Assembly (NCBI GenBank): GCA_013203345.1
Contig: JABMQF010000022.1
Coordinates: 1-42,432 of the forward strand
Origin: Candidatus Woesearchaeota archaeon
GTDB lineage: Archaea > Nanobdellota > Nanobdellia > Woesearchaeales > UBA11576
Direction of reading: 5' to 3'
DNA length: 42,432 nt
Position numbers and translations under genes: made by a program. Below are positions 1 to 6,533 of the stretch, piece after piece. The notes below the pieces were generated by a model. That model saw nothing but the letters and a program-made list of their open reading frames with translations. It was not told where the DNA came from and did no database searches. Positions within the stretch are counted from its first letter, which is position 1; every line of letters starts with the position of its first letter.

Positions 1-37
1 CCAAAAGCCTTATTAATTCCGGTTTATTTATTCCCAT
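1..37 (-). CDS. 5' end of a minus-strand gene (partial, runs off the left edge)
   Basis: Reading leftward, an ATG at 37 opens a frame translating as MGINKPELIRLL before the window ends. It is preceded by a strong Shine-Dalgarno match (AGGAGGT on the minus strand, plus-strand positions 44-50) at a spacing of 6 bases. This is a better ribosome-binding site than most in the window, so a real start is likely. Only 12 codons are visible, so no function can be given. Confidence 0.6.
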   Translation of the reverse strand, partial: MGINKPELIRLL

Positions 38-78
38 CGTGAGACCTCCTTTTCTCGACGGAAAACAAGGAATCACAA

Positions 79-112
79 GACGTTCTTAAGCTTTTCGGAG
101 CTTGAGAACGTC
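79..112. repeat. 14-bp inverted repeat with 6-nt loop
   Basis: The arm GACGTTCTTAAGCT pairs with AGCTTGAGAACGTC around the loop TTTCGG. All 14 positions pair if one G-U pair is allowed. It lies between the divergent partial gene at the left edge and the small zinc-protein gene. It could be an operator, a transcript-end hairpin or a small structured RNA. There is no long T-run directly after it on the + strand, which argues against a simple terminator. Confidence 0.6.
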
Positions 113-170
113 ATATTCTTGAGATATCTACAAAGCCGAAAGTGTTTATGTATGTGGAGAAGACAACTAT

Positions 171-178
171 TAAATACC
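171..178 (+). promoter_or_regulatory. TATA-like box for the small zinc protein
   Basis: TTAAATAC is centred about 26 bp before the ATG at 200. That is the spacing expected for a leaderless archaeal transcript, and it supports the internal ATG rather than the longer ORF-track start at 119. Confidence 0.5.
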
Positions 179-199
179 AGAAAAGTATCATTACAGGTC

Positions 200-343
200 A
201 TGGAAACAAGTGAGTGCACTGAACCAGGATGCAGGTATCCTGCTGTAAAGAACTTTCATGGCAAATTGTTGTGCCAGGATTGTTATGAAAGGTATAAAGA
301 TCAGGAAGAGCGTGCAAACCAGGAATTACGCGATATGGGATAG
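200..343 (+). CDS. Small putative zinc-binding protein (47 aa)
   Basis: The ORF track starts at 119, but the first 27 codons look non-coding and overlap the TATA-like box at 171-178. Starting at the ATG at 200 gives a 47-residue protein. It has a CTEPGC knuckle (C-x4-C) near residue 6 and a CQDC knuckle (C-x2-C) near residue 26, followed by a charged helical tail. Two paired cysteine knuckles 15 residues apart suggest a single zinc-ribbon-like site. Such mini zinc proteins occur in many archaea and usually have no known role. It lies 57 bp upstream of the aRF1 gene, which has its own promoter. The partner or target is unknown. Confidence 0.6.
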   Translation: METSECTEPGCRYPAVKNFHGKLLCQDCYERYKDQEERANQELRDMG

Positions 344-370
344 ATATACTTGCTATCTGTAATCGTGAAT

Positions 371-378
371 TATATAAA
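371..378 (+). promoter_or_regulatory. TATA box of the aRF1 gene
   Basis: TATATAAA lies about 26 bp upstream of the ATG at 401, with no Shine-Dalgarno match between them. This points to a leaderless transcript. Confidence 0.6.
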
Positions 379-400
379 CTACGATGAATTCTGCTAAAAT

Positions 401-1504
401 ATGCCTGCTTTCACAGAAATGCAAAGATTTCATCTGAAGAAGTTTGTCAAAGAGATAGAAAAACATAGAGGTAGGCATACAGAACTTGTCAGTGTTTACA
501 TACCTTCGGGGTATGATATGAATCTTGTAGTCAATCATCTTTCTCAGGAACAAGGCACTGCATCAAATATCAAGAGCAAACAAACCAGAGAAAATGTCAT
601 AGGTGCTCTTGAGAGGATGTTGCAGCATCTTAAGTTGTTCAAGCAAACCCCTCCTAATGGGTTGGCTATATTTGCAGGTAATGTTGCGGAAAAAGAAGGC
701 CAGCAGGAAATGAAGGTCTGGAGCTTAGAACCTCCTGTACCTCTTAAGTTTAGGACGTACAGATGCGACAAAGAATTTGTGGTTGAACCGTTACGAGATA
801 TGCTGGAGACCAAGGAGGTTTATGGTCTTGTGGTGTTGGACAGGAGAGAGGCGATGATAGCTCTGTTGAAAGGCAAGACGATAATACCACTCCGTAAGAC
901 ACATTCAGAGGTGCCTGGTAAAACAAAAGCAGGTGGCCAGTCAGCAGCAAGGTTTGAAAGACTAAGAGATGGAGCAGCCAAAGACCATTACAAAAAGGTT
1001 GCTGATTTCATGAAAGACGAATTTCTCAAGCTTGAAGGATTGAAAGGCATACTTATTGGTGGTCCGGGAGTTACTGTGAATGACTTCATGGGGCATGATT
1101 ACCTAACAGGAGATGTAAAGAAGAAAATCATCGGAACAAGAGATCTCTCGTATACAGATGAATCTGGACTCAAGGATCTGTTAGAGAAAAGTGAAGACAT
1201 TCTTGCAGATGAAGATATTTCACATGAAAAGAAAATAGTCAACGATTTCCTGAATTATCTTGCAAAAAAACCAGGGATGGTCAGCTATGGTAAGGATCAT
1301 GTGATGAGACTTCTTGGGATGGGTGCTGTGGCAACGCTTTTATTGTCAGAATCCCTCGAAGATGAAGAGATAGAAGAGTTCGAAGATATAGCTAAGAAGT
1401 TGGGTACAGATGTGAGAATGATATCTGTCGAGACTCGTGAAGGGGTGCAGTTGCGTGACATAGGTAAGGTGGCTGCGATACTAAGGTATGAAGTCATAGA
1501 GTGA
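401..1504 (+). CDS. prf1: Peptide chain release factor subunit 1 (aRF1)
   Basis: This cytosolic factor recognises all three stop codons in the ribosomal A site and triggers peptide release. The family hallmarks are visible: NIKS (residues 56-59) and the YxCxxxF-type YRCDKEF (120-126) for stop-codon decoding, and GGQ (178-180) for peptidyl-tRNA hydrolysis. At 367 residues it is shorter than many euryarchaeal homologues (about 410). Domain 3 passes directly from LLLSESLEDEE to the following helix, with no cysteine-rich zinc minidomain. Short forms are known in some archaea, so this is probably not a defect. The ATG at 401 fits a leaderless promoter. A metalloprotease gene begins 25 bp downstream, so the two may be co-transcribed. 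Confidence 0.97.
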   Translation: MPAFTEMQRFHLKKFVKEIEKHRGRHTELVSVYIPSGYDMNLVVNHLSQEQGTASNIKSKQTRENVIGALERMLQHLKLFKQTPPNGLAIFAGNVAEKEGQQEMKVWSLEPPVPLKFRTYRCDKEFVVEPLRDMLETKEVYGLVVLDRREAMIALLKGKTIIPLRKTHSEVPGKTKAGGQSAARFERLRDGAAKDHYKKVADFMKDEFLKLEGLKGILIGGPGVTVNDFMGHDYLTGDVKKKIIGTRDLSYTDESGLKDLLEKSEDILADEDISHEKKIVNDFLNYLAKKPGMVSYGKDHVMRLLGMGAVATLLLSESLEDEEIEEFEDIAKKLGTDVRMISVETREGVQLRDIGKVAAILRYEVIE

Positions 1505-1529
1505 TTATGCGCACACTGTTTTTAATAAG

Positions 1530-2216
1530 ATGGAAGATGAAATAGCCAGGAGAGCATTCACCAGACTGTTCCCAGAGGAAGATTGCAAGTATTCATTTCG
1601 AGTTGTTTATACAGGAAGACTAAAAGATTATGGTGCTAATGTTTCTTTTTCTTCAAGATCGATGGAGTTCAAGCTTTCCAGGAAATGGTATGGTATATCT
1701 GAAGAAATACAAATGGGAATTATGCAAGAGCTCATGCTTAAGATATTAAAGAGGAAGAAAAAATCTTTGTATGTCGATCTTTACAATAACTTTGTCAAGA
1801 ACCTGCATTTGGCTGTTCCGAAGAATGATGTTGACCCTTTTTTGCAGCAGAGTTTTGAAAGAATCAATGAGAGATATTTTTTAGGTCTTGTGGAGATGCC
1901 TAATCTTGTCTGGGGAAGATTTGCCACAAGGACGTTTGGAAGCTATGATTTTAAGAATGATAGAGTGACTATTAGCAAGGTGTTTCAGGATATAGAAGAT
2001 CCTGTTTATTTGGATTATGTGATGTTTCATGAAATCCTTCATAAACAGAGGAAGTTCTTCAAGTCAGGCAACAAAACCTATTATCACGATAAACGATTCA
2101 AGATGCTTGAGAAGGTGTTTGAGGATGGTGAGCGGGTGGAGAAGGAGCTTGGAAGGGTTGTGGGTGGTGTGAAGAGACGTCGTACAATACAGAAAAAGTT
2201 TTTAGGATGGTTTTAG
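1530..2216 (+). CDS. SprT-like zinc metalloprotease family protein
   Basis: The 228-residue protein has an unassigned N-terminal ~100 residues. The C-terminal half matches the SprT-like pattern: FERINERYF followed by a beta-rich stretch, then the HExxH zinc motif HEILH near residue 171 and a downstream histidine in YYHDKRFK, the likely third ligand. SprT/Spartan-family proteins include proteases acting on DNA-protein crosslinks, but many archaeal and bacterial members have no tested substrate. The C-terminus is strongly basic (GVKRRRTIQKK), which would suit nucleic-acid contact. No clear promoter is seen in the 25-bp gap after prf1, so it is probably read through from that gene. The family call is good; the substrate is unknown. 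Confidence 0.75.
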   Translation: MEDEIARRAFTRLFPEEDCKYSFRVVYTGRLKDYGANVSFSSRSMEFKLSRKWYGISEEIQMGIMQELMLKILKRKKKSLYVDLYNNFVKNLHLAVPKNDVDPFLQQSFERINERYFLGLVEMPNLVWGRFATRTFGSYDFKNDRVTISKVFQDIEDPVYLDYVMFHEILHKQRKFFKSGNKTYYHDKRFKMLEKVFEDGERVEKELGRVVGGVKRRRTIQKKFLGWF

Positions 2217-2244
2217 TTACTGCTCAGTAGTCATTTCCGAAAAG

Positions 2245-2252
2245 TTTATAAG
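2245..2252 (+). promoter_or_regulatory. TATA-like box upstream of the 263-aa unknown gene
   Basis: TTTATAAG lies about 44 bp before the ATG at 2292, predicting a start of transcription near 2275. This leaves a short leader containing the GAGGT ribosome-binding site at 2284-2288. Confidence 0.4.
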
Positions 2253-2291
2253 GGGGGAGGGATTTTTAATAACTGGTGTTTGAGAGGTAAT

Positions 2292-3083
2292 ATGGATTCC
2301 ATATATTGTGCTGATAAGGGGCGGGAGACTGTTGCGACTCTGGTTGATGTTGTTGTAGATGGTTCTGTTGTAGGTGTTGTTGTGGCTGATTCTGTTGTGA
2401 ATGAGGTTGTTGCGAAACATGATGATGTAAGCCAGACTTGTTCAGATACTCTGATGGATACAGCCCATCTTGCTGAATTTATCCATCCTTTGGATTATAT
2501 TTTGACACCTGCACAGATAACAGAGGTTTCCAAAAAGCTGACTGTGGGCAAGGGGTATGTATCAAAATGCTTCACAGGTTTCTATCTGAGTAAGCTAGTG
2601 CTAAACAGCTATGCAAAGGGAAATAATAACTTTGAGTTGGACCTTGAGGACAAACCCAGGATATGGTATCCTGGCACGGATGTCTATGGAGAAGAGCAGC
2701 CATTGATTGTTAATATCGAAGGTAAAGTTGTAAGTGCATTTGCTAATGTTGAAAATATAATTGGGACTATCAAAGGAGATGTAGTGATTCGGCCTGGATG
2801 TTTTGCAAAGAATTCTGATATTACCATCGATGCAAATCACGTCGCGTACTGCGGTGATAATGCATCTGGCACAACGTTCTTTTTCAAAGGTGAGACAGAG
2901 GTATTGTCGAGGATGGGTGATCTATCGTATGTTGATGACAAAAAGTCAGCTCATAACACATTTGTGACAGATAACAAATATACACTTCAACAACTAATTG
3001 ACAATGTCAATTACGGCAACATTATTGCGTTTTATGAAAAAGAGGGAACGAAAATTATAAGGAATTTCTGCCAGACTAAGTAA
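2292..3083 (+). CDS. Unknown protein with a Val-rich N-terminus (263 aa)
   Basis: I do not recognise this protein. The ORF track begins at a TTG (2280), but the ATG at 2292 has a GAGGT site just upstream and is preferred. Residues ~15-45 are a low-complexity Val/Asp stretch encoded by G/T-rich DNA. The middle (residues ~90-200) looks like a compact beta-rich domain, with PLIVNIEGKVVSAF, then GTIKGDVVIRPGCF, then SDITIDANHVAYCG. This turn-strand rhythm faintly recalls small beta-solenoids, but that is only an impression. There is no signal peptide or clear membrane helix. It ends 61 bp before the tail of a convergent small minus-strand gene, with a palindrome between them. Confidence 0.7.
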   Translation: MDSIYCADKGRETVATLVDVVVDGSVVGVVVADSVVNEVVAKHDDVSQTCSDTLMDTAHLAEFIHPLDYILTPAQITEVSKKLTVGKGYVSKCFTGFYLSKLVLNSYAKGNNNFELDLEDKPRIWYPGTDVYGEEQPLIVNIEGKVVSAFANVENIIGTIKGDVVIRPGCFAKNSDITIDANHVAYCGDNASGTTFFFKGETEVLSRMGDLSYVDDKKSAHNTFVTDNKYTLQQLIDNVNYGNIIAFYEKEGTKIIRNFCQTK

Positions 3084-3112
3084 TTAAATGATTTTAGCTG
3101 TTTCTATTATAT

Positions 3113-3124
3113 AATCAGCTGATT
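3113..3124. repeat. 12-bp perfect palindrome between convergent genes
   Basis: AATCAGCTGATT lies 30 bp after the stop of the 263-aa gene and 21 bp before the end of the convergent 63-aa gene. It may be part of a shared transcript end, but no strong T-run follows it. Confidence 0.35.
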
Positions 3125-3144
3125 GCCGTGAATGGTTTGAGAAT

Positions 3145-3336
3145 TCAGTCGTGATACTCTATCTTAACGCTTTTGTACCTTTTGTTGTAATTCTTGACAT
3201 CGCTCCATGATGGGTCGCTTAATTCATTGCTGCCATCAGGGGCTGAGATTCTGATATGTTTCCTGTCTTTTGCAGGTGTATTATCATACATGTCTTTGAT
3301 TATCTTAAGATCATTGGTATTCATATCCCATTCCAT
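3145..3336 (-). CDS. Small orphan protein (63 aa)
   Basis: This is a hydrophilic 63-residue protein (MEWDMNTNDLKIIKDMYDN...) that I do not recognise. The case for a real gene is its promoter: on the minus strand TTTAAA (plus positions 3362-3367) sits about 28 bp before the ATG at 3336, the same leaderless layout as its neighbours. The composition is ordinary protein-like, with an N-terminal helix and a Lys/Tyr-rich C-terminus, unlike the shadow ORFs. It is divergent from aIF5A and convergent with the 263-aa gene. Translation still needs proof. Confidence 0.5.
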   Translation of the reverse strand: MEWDMNTNDLKIIKDMYDNTPAKDRKHIRISAPDGSNELSDPSWSDVKNYNKRYKSVKIEYHD

Positions 3337-3432
3337 TGTGGTCTGTGGGAGGTGAGTTGGGTTTAAATAGTTTTTGTCTGTGTGTGGGGTTTGTGTATGT
3401 GTTGTTGTGATGGTTCTGCCCTTTCACCAAAA

Positions 3433-3441
3433 TATTTATAA
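3433..3441 (+). promoter_or_regulatory. TATA box of the aIF5A gene
   Basis: A TATTTATAAAC-type box predicts transcription starting near 3463. That is 20-some bases before the chosen ATG at 3485 and excludes the upstream part of the 180-codon ORF-track entry. Confidence 0.55.
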
Positions 3442-3484
3442 ACAATGCCTCAAAAACGTATCATATTCTGTTAAATGGCATAAA

Positions 3485-3916
3485 ATGCCAAAAGACGTGA
3501 TGTTTATGGAAATAGAGGGCGAAACAAAAAAGGTTGAAGCTGGAACAATAAAGATTGGTAGTTATATTGTGATGGCCGGCGCTGCATGTAAGGCAACAGA
3601 TATACAGATATCGAGGCCTGGAAAGCATGGACATGCAAAAGCAAGGATAACTGCAGTAGGTATCCTTGATGGTAAGAAGCGTGTAGAAGTGATGCCTGGG
3701 CATGATAAAGTGGATGTGCCAATCATAGGCAAGAAAACCGCACAGGTGCTTTCAATCAATGGAAGCACAGCACATCTCATGGATGCAGAGACTTATGAGA
3801 CATTTGACATGCCCATACCTGACGAGCTTAATGATCAGATAGCAGAAGGATCTGAAGTGCTTTATTGGGTTGTACTCACTGAGAAAGTTATGAAACAAGT
3901 GAAAGGAGCCGATTGA
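3485..3916 (+). CDS. eif5A: Translation initiation factor 5A (aIF5A, hypusine-containing)
   Basis: This ribosome-binding factor relieves stalled elongation and is modified on a lysine to deoxyhypusine or hypusine. The hypusine loop is seen in SRPGKHGHAKARI; the modified residue is the lysine in GKHG. It is followed by the C-terminal OB-fold half (KKTAQVLSINGSTAHLMD...). The track ORF starts at 3374, but its first 37 codons precede or overlap the promoter. ATG 3485 gives 143 residues, in the normal range; ATG 3500 and 3506 are also possible. Ribosomal protein L40e follows by 1 bp, so the two genes form a translation operon. Confidence 0.95.
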   Translation: MPKDVMFMEIEGETKKVEAGTIKIGSYIVMAGAACKATDIQISRPGKHGHAKARITAVGILDGKKRVEVMPGHDKVDVPIIGKKTAQVLSINGSTAHLMDAETYETFDMPIPDELNDQIAEGSEVLYWVVLTEKVMKQVKGAD

Positions 3917-3917
3917 A

Positions 3918-4079
3918 ATGGCAAAGTTTGAAGAAGCAATTGCAAGAAAATTCAAGAACATATTCATATGTAGAAGATGCAAGTCAAAGGTACGAGCCAC
4001 TAACCTGAAAGTGATTGCAGGTAAGATATCCTGTAGGAAGTGTTCATCAAAGGCGCTTAAACCAAAACGCAAGAAGTGA
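3918..4079 (+). CDS. rpl40e: 50S ribosomal protein L40e (too short for the ORF track)
   Basis: The 53-residue product starts MAKFEEAIARKFKN and carries two zinc knuckles, CRRC and CRKC, with a basic KPKRKK tail. This is the pattern of archaeal L40e, the counterpart of the ribosomal part of the eukaryotic ubiquitin-L40 fusion. An AAAGGAG ribosome-binding site overlaps the end of the aIF5A gene about 10 bases upstream, showing translational coupling. No other reading frame competes here. Confidence 0.92.
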   Translation: MAKFEEAIARKFKNIFICRRCKSKVRATNLKVIAGKISCRKCSSKALKPKRKK

Positions 4080-4136
4080 ATGTCTTAAATTATTTGATAT
4101 ATTTTTCAATTATTTTTAAAAAAAAGAAGTGAAACT

Positions 4137-5327
4137 ATGACAATACAGACAATTCTCCAAGACTATAAATGGGTCATATTATTTTATTCTACAATAATTC
4201 TTCTTGTGTTCATATTCAGAAAAAAATTCGATATTCACAGCAAATTTCTTGCAATGTACCGCACAAAAATAGGTATAAAGCTTATGGATAAAATTGGCGT
4301 GAAATATGCAGAGCCTGTCAAACTACTTGGGTATATTGGAATCGGCGTAGGTTATGTCGGTCTTGTGGCCATAGTATACATGCTTTTAATGAATCTTTAC
4401 AATCTACTTACAATACCTGAAGCAACATCTGCAGTCAGTCTTGTGATTCCTGGAATCAGGATGCCTGGAAGCCCGATTGTCATACCTCTAATAACTGGAT
4501 GGATAGCTTTGTTTATCGTAATACTTGTTCACGAGTTTTCACATGGTGTGGTCGCGAGGGCGCACAAGCTAAAAGTTAAGTCATCAGGAATATTTTTTCT
4601 TGGGCCGTTGATGGGTGCTTTTGTCGAGCCGTCTGAAAAACATCTCAGGAAATCATCAGATACAGTACAATATTCTATCTATGCAGCAGGGCCGTTTTCA
4701 AACATATTATTGGCTTTGATTTGTATACCTTTGTTACTATATGTTTTTACGCCTGTGATAGGTGTGATGGAGGATGATATCGGTGTTAAACTTGTTGGCA
4801 TAACAGAAGGGTATCCTGCAGAGAAAGCAGGGCTTCAGTCTGACATGATAATCACAAATATCAATGGGAAGGACATCACAAATTTCCAAGAGTTTGTAAC
4901 AGAACTCAACGAAGTTAGTGCGAACGAGACAGTCATACTCAAAGCCGATGGATCACAATATTCTCTTGATACAGTTTCAGACCCTAAAAATCCTAAACAA
5001 GGATTCATAGGGGTTTTAGCATCTAACAAACCTGCGACAAGGCTTACTAACGATGCTATTTACTTTAAGGTCATAGCAGCAGTCATTAATTGGTTTGCAG
5101 GGCTGATAGGTATAATTGTTGTTTTGAGTTTGGGAATAGGACTTGCGAATCTTCTTCCACTCGGACCTGTTGATGGTGGTAGGATGCTTCAGGTTTCACT
5201 TGAGAAGATAAAGGGTAAAGTTAGAGGAAATGTTATGTGGAGAAATGTGAGCATAGCAACACTTTTTATTTTATTAATAAATATATTTTGGCCTTTGATA
5301 AAGTCAATATCAAATCTTATTTTCTAA
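4137..5327 (+). CDS. Site-2 protease family intramembrane metalloprotease with a PDZ domain
   Basis: The 396-residue polytopic membrane protein cleaves substrates within the membrane in its family (S2P/RseP, peptidase M50). The zinc motif HEFSH (residues 132-136) lies in a hydrophobic segment. The third ligand motif NLLPLGPVDGGR (338-349, Asp346) lies near the C-terminus. Between them a PDZ-like domain (GVKLVGITEGYPAEKAGLQ, residues ~215-290) is inserted, as in RseP-type enzymes. Hydrophobic helices occur near residues 12-28, 68-90, 115-140, 175-200, 310-335 and 375-395. The gene ends 10 bp before the methyltransferase gene. The substrate is unknown; a role in membrane-stress signalling or regulator release would be an inference. 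Confidence 0.9.
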   Translation: MTIQTILQDYKWVILFYSTIILLVFIFRKKFDIHSKFLAMYRTKIGIKLMDKIGVKYAEPVKLLGYIGIGVGYVGLVAIVYMLLMNLYNLLTIPEATSAVSLVIPGIRMPGSPIVIPLITGWIALFIVILVHEFSHGVVARAHKLKVKSSGIFFLGPLMGAFVEPSEKHLRKSSDTVQYSIYAAGPFSNILLALICIPLLLYVFTPVIGVMEDDIGVKLVGITEGYPAEKAGLQSDMIITNINGKDITNFQEFVTELNEVSANETVILKADGSQYSLDTVSDPKNPKQGFIGVLASNKPATRLTNDAIYFKVIAAVINWFAGLIGIIVVLSLGIGLANLLPLGPVDGGRMLQVSLEKIKGKVRGNVMWRNVSIATLFILLINIFWPLIKSISNLIF

Positions 5328-5337
5328 AGGTGTTTTC

Positions 5338-6351
5338 ATGATAAGCGTGATAGTTCTTGAGCCTGAGATTGCAGGCAATATCGGCGCAATATCAAGAGTC
5401 ATGAAGAACTTTGGTTTCAACAGATTAGTTTTGGTCAATCCGCGTTGTGATCATCTTGGAGATGAGGCGAGGAGGAGAGCAAAGCATTCACAGGATGTGC
5501 TTGAGAATGCAGAGGTGCTTGATTTTTTTGTGGCAGATGATTATGATTATCTTATTGCGACCACTGCGAAACTTGGTACAGATTACAATATACCAAGAAG
5601 TCCACTCACTCCAGTAGAGATGACCCGGAAGATCAAAAACATAAGTGAACGTAAGTCAATAGGTATTGTTATAGGTCGTGAGGGTTATGGTATGTTTAAT
5701 GAAGAGATAGCCAAGTGTGATTTTATTGTCACAATACCTGCGACTGATAGTTATGGTACTTTGAATATATCTCATGCTTTGACTGTGCTGCTCTACGAGC
5801 TTTATAAAGATGTTGGGGCGGCAAATATTTTAAGAAAGATAACTCCGATAGGTCGCTCTGAGAAAGAACAGATAATCAAGATGTTTGATGACGTCTTTGA
5901 TTTTATGCAGTGGGAGACTGTTGAGAAAAGAGAGACGCAGGAAAAACTTTGGAAAAGGATTGTTGGGAAAGCTATGCTTACGAAACGGGAGGCTTATGGT
6001 GTGATGGGGCTTTTGCGGAAGGTGATGAATCTGCAAGAAATGAAAAATGGGGTGGCTGTTAAATATTCTTCAAAGAGGTCCAAAAAATCTTCTAAGAGTG
6101 TGGTTGAGAGGGTTGCTAAAAAATCACCAAAAGGATTGATAACAAAGGGGGCTTTGCCAAAGAGAGGATTGACAAAGGCGTCTGCTAAGAAGGGTGCAGT
6201 GCCTAGGCGTTTAGCTGCAAAGCCTATTGCTAAAAAATCATCAAAGAGTTCTGAGTCTGCTGAAAAAACATCAAAGGGTTATTCAAAACCTGCTGCTAAA
6301 AAATCTTCCAAGGGATTGATAACAAAGGGGGCTTCGCCAGGAAATGATTGA
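5338..6351 (+). CDS. trmJ: TrmJ-like SPOUT RNA methyltransferase with a Lys/Ser-rich tail
   Basis: The first ~230 residues match the SpoU/TrmJ family of 2'-O-methyltransferases, whose archaeal members modify tRNA position 32. The N-terminus EPEIAGNIGAISRVMKNFG and the knot motifs GIVIGREGYGMFNEE and VTIPATDSYGTLNISHA are clear. The remaining ~100 residues are a low-complexity basic tail (SSKRSKKSSKS..., KKSSKGLITKGA) likely to contact RNA or DNA non-specifically. The tail is encoded by imperfect repeats. The last copy has lost one base relative to its twin, producing the present TGA (see repeat entry). An AAAGGTG ribosome-binding site precedes the ATG. The methyltransferase call is firm; the exact position modified is by family only. 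Confidence 0.88.
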   Translation: MISVIVLEPEIAGNIGAISRVMKNFGFNRLVLVNPRCDHLGDEARRRAKHSQDVLENAEVLDFFVADDYDYLIATTAKLGTDYNIPRSPLTPVEMTRKIKNISERKSIGIVIGREGYGMFNEEIAKCDFIVTIPATDSYGTLNISHALTVLLYELYKDVGAANILRKITPIGRSEKEQIIKMFDDVFDFMQWETVEKRETQEKLWKRIVGKAMLTKREAYGVMGLLRKVMNLQEMKNGVAVKYSSKRSKKSSKSVVERVAKKSPKGLITKGALPKRGLTKASAKKGAVPRRLAAKPIAKKSSKSSESAEKTSKGYSKPAAKKSSKGLITKGASPGND

Positions 6352-6366
6352 CAAAGGCGTCTGCTA
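6115..6366 (+). repeat. Two 72-73-bp direct repeats 180 bp apart, spanning the TrmJ stop codon
   Basis: Copy 1 (6115-6187) and copy 2 (6295-6366) share GATTGATAACAAAGGGGGCT and, further on, TTGACAAAGGCGTCTGCTA. Copy 2 is one base shorter just before that second block, which puts TGA in frame at 6349-6351. The homology continues past the stop, so the stop lies inside the repeat. Restoring the frame would keep reading to a TAA at 6447-6449. Confidence 0.8.
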
Positions 6367-6501
6367 GATGGGGAGTGGGTGAGACTGTGGAAGTTGGTGG
6401 TTGTGTGTGTGGTTGTGGGGTGAGAGAGATAACAAGAAATGAGCTGTAACGTATATAGAACAACTAAACTCTCAATCAAAACCATTGTCAAGATATAAAT
6501 A

Positions 6502-6509
6502 TTTAAATA
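6502..6509 (+). promoter_or_regulatory. TATA box of the prolyl-tRNA synthetase gene
   Basis: TTTAAATA is centred about 28 bp before the ATG at 6534, with no Shine-Dalgarno match. This is the leaderless layout. Confidence 0.6.
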
Positions 6510-6533
6510 CACATTCTTTCTTTTCAATGTAAA

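Noticed and set aside
119-199. N-terminal extension of the small zinc protein in the ORF track
   Set aside because: It contains the TATA-like box placed 26 bp before the internal ATG at 200, and its sequence is unlike the rest of the protein.
544-950. Minus-strand ORFs opposite prf1, and similar antisense ORFs over other housekeeping genes
   Set aside because: They lie fully antisense to well-identified genes, with shadow composition and no upstream signals.
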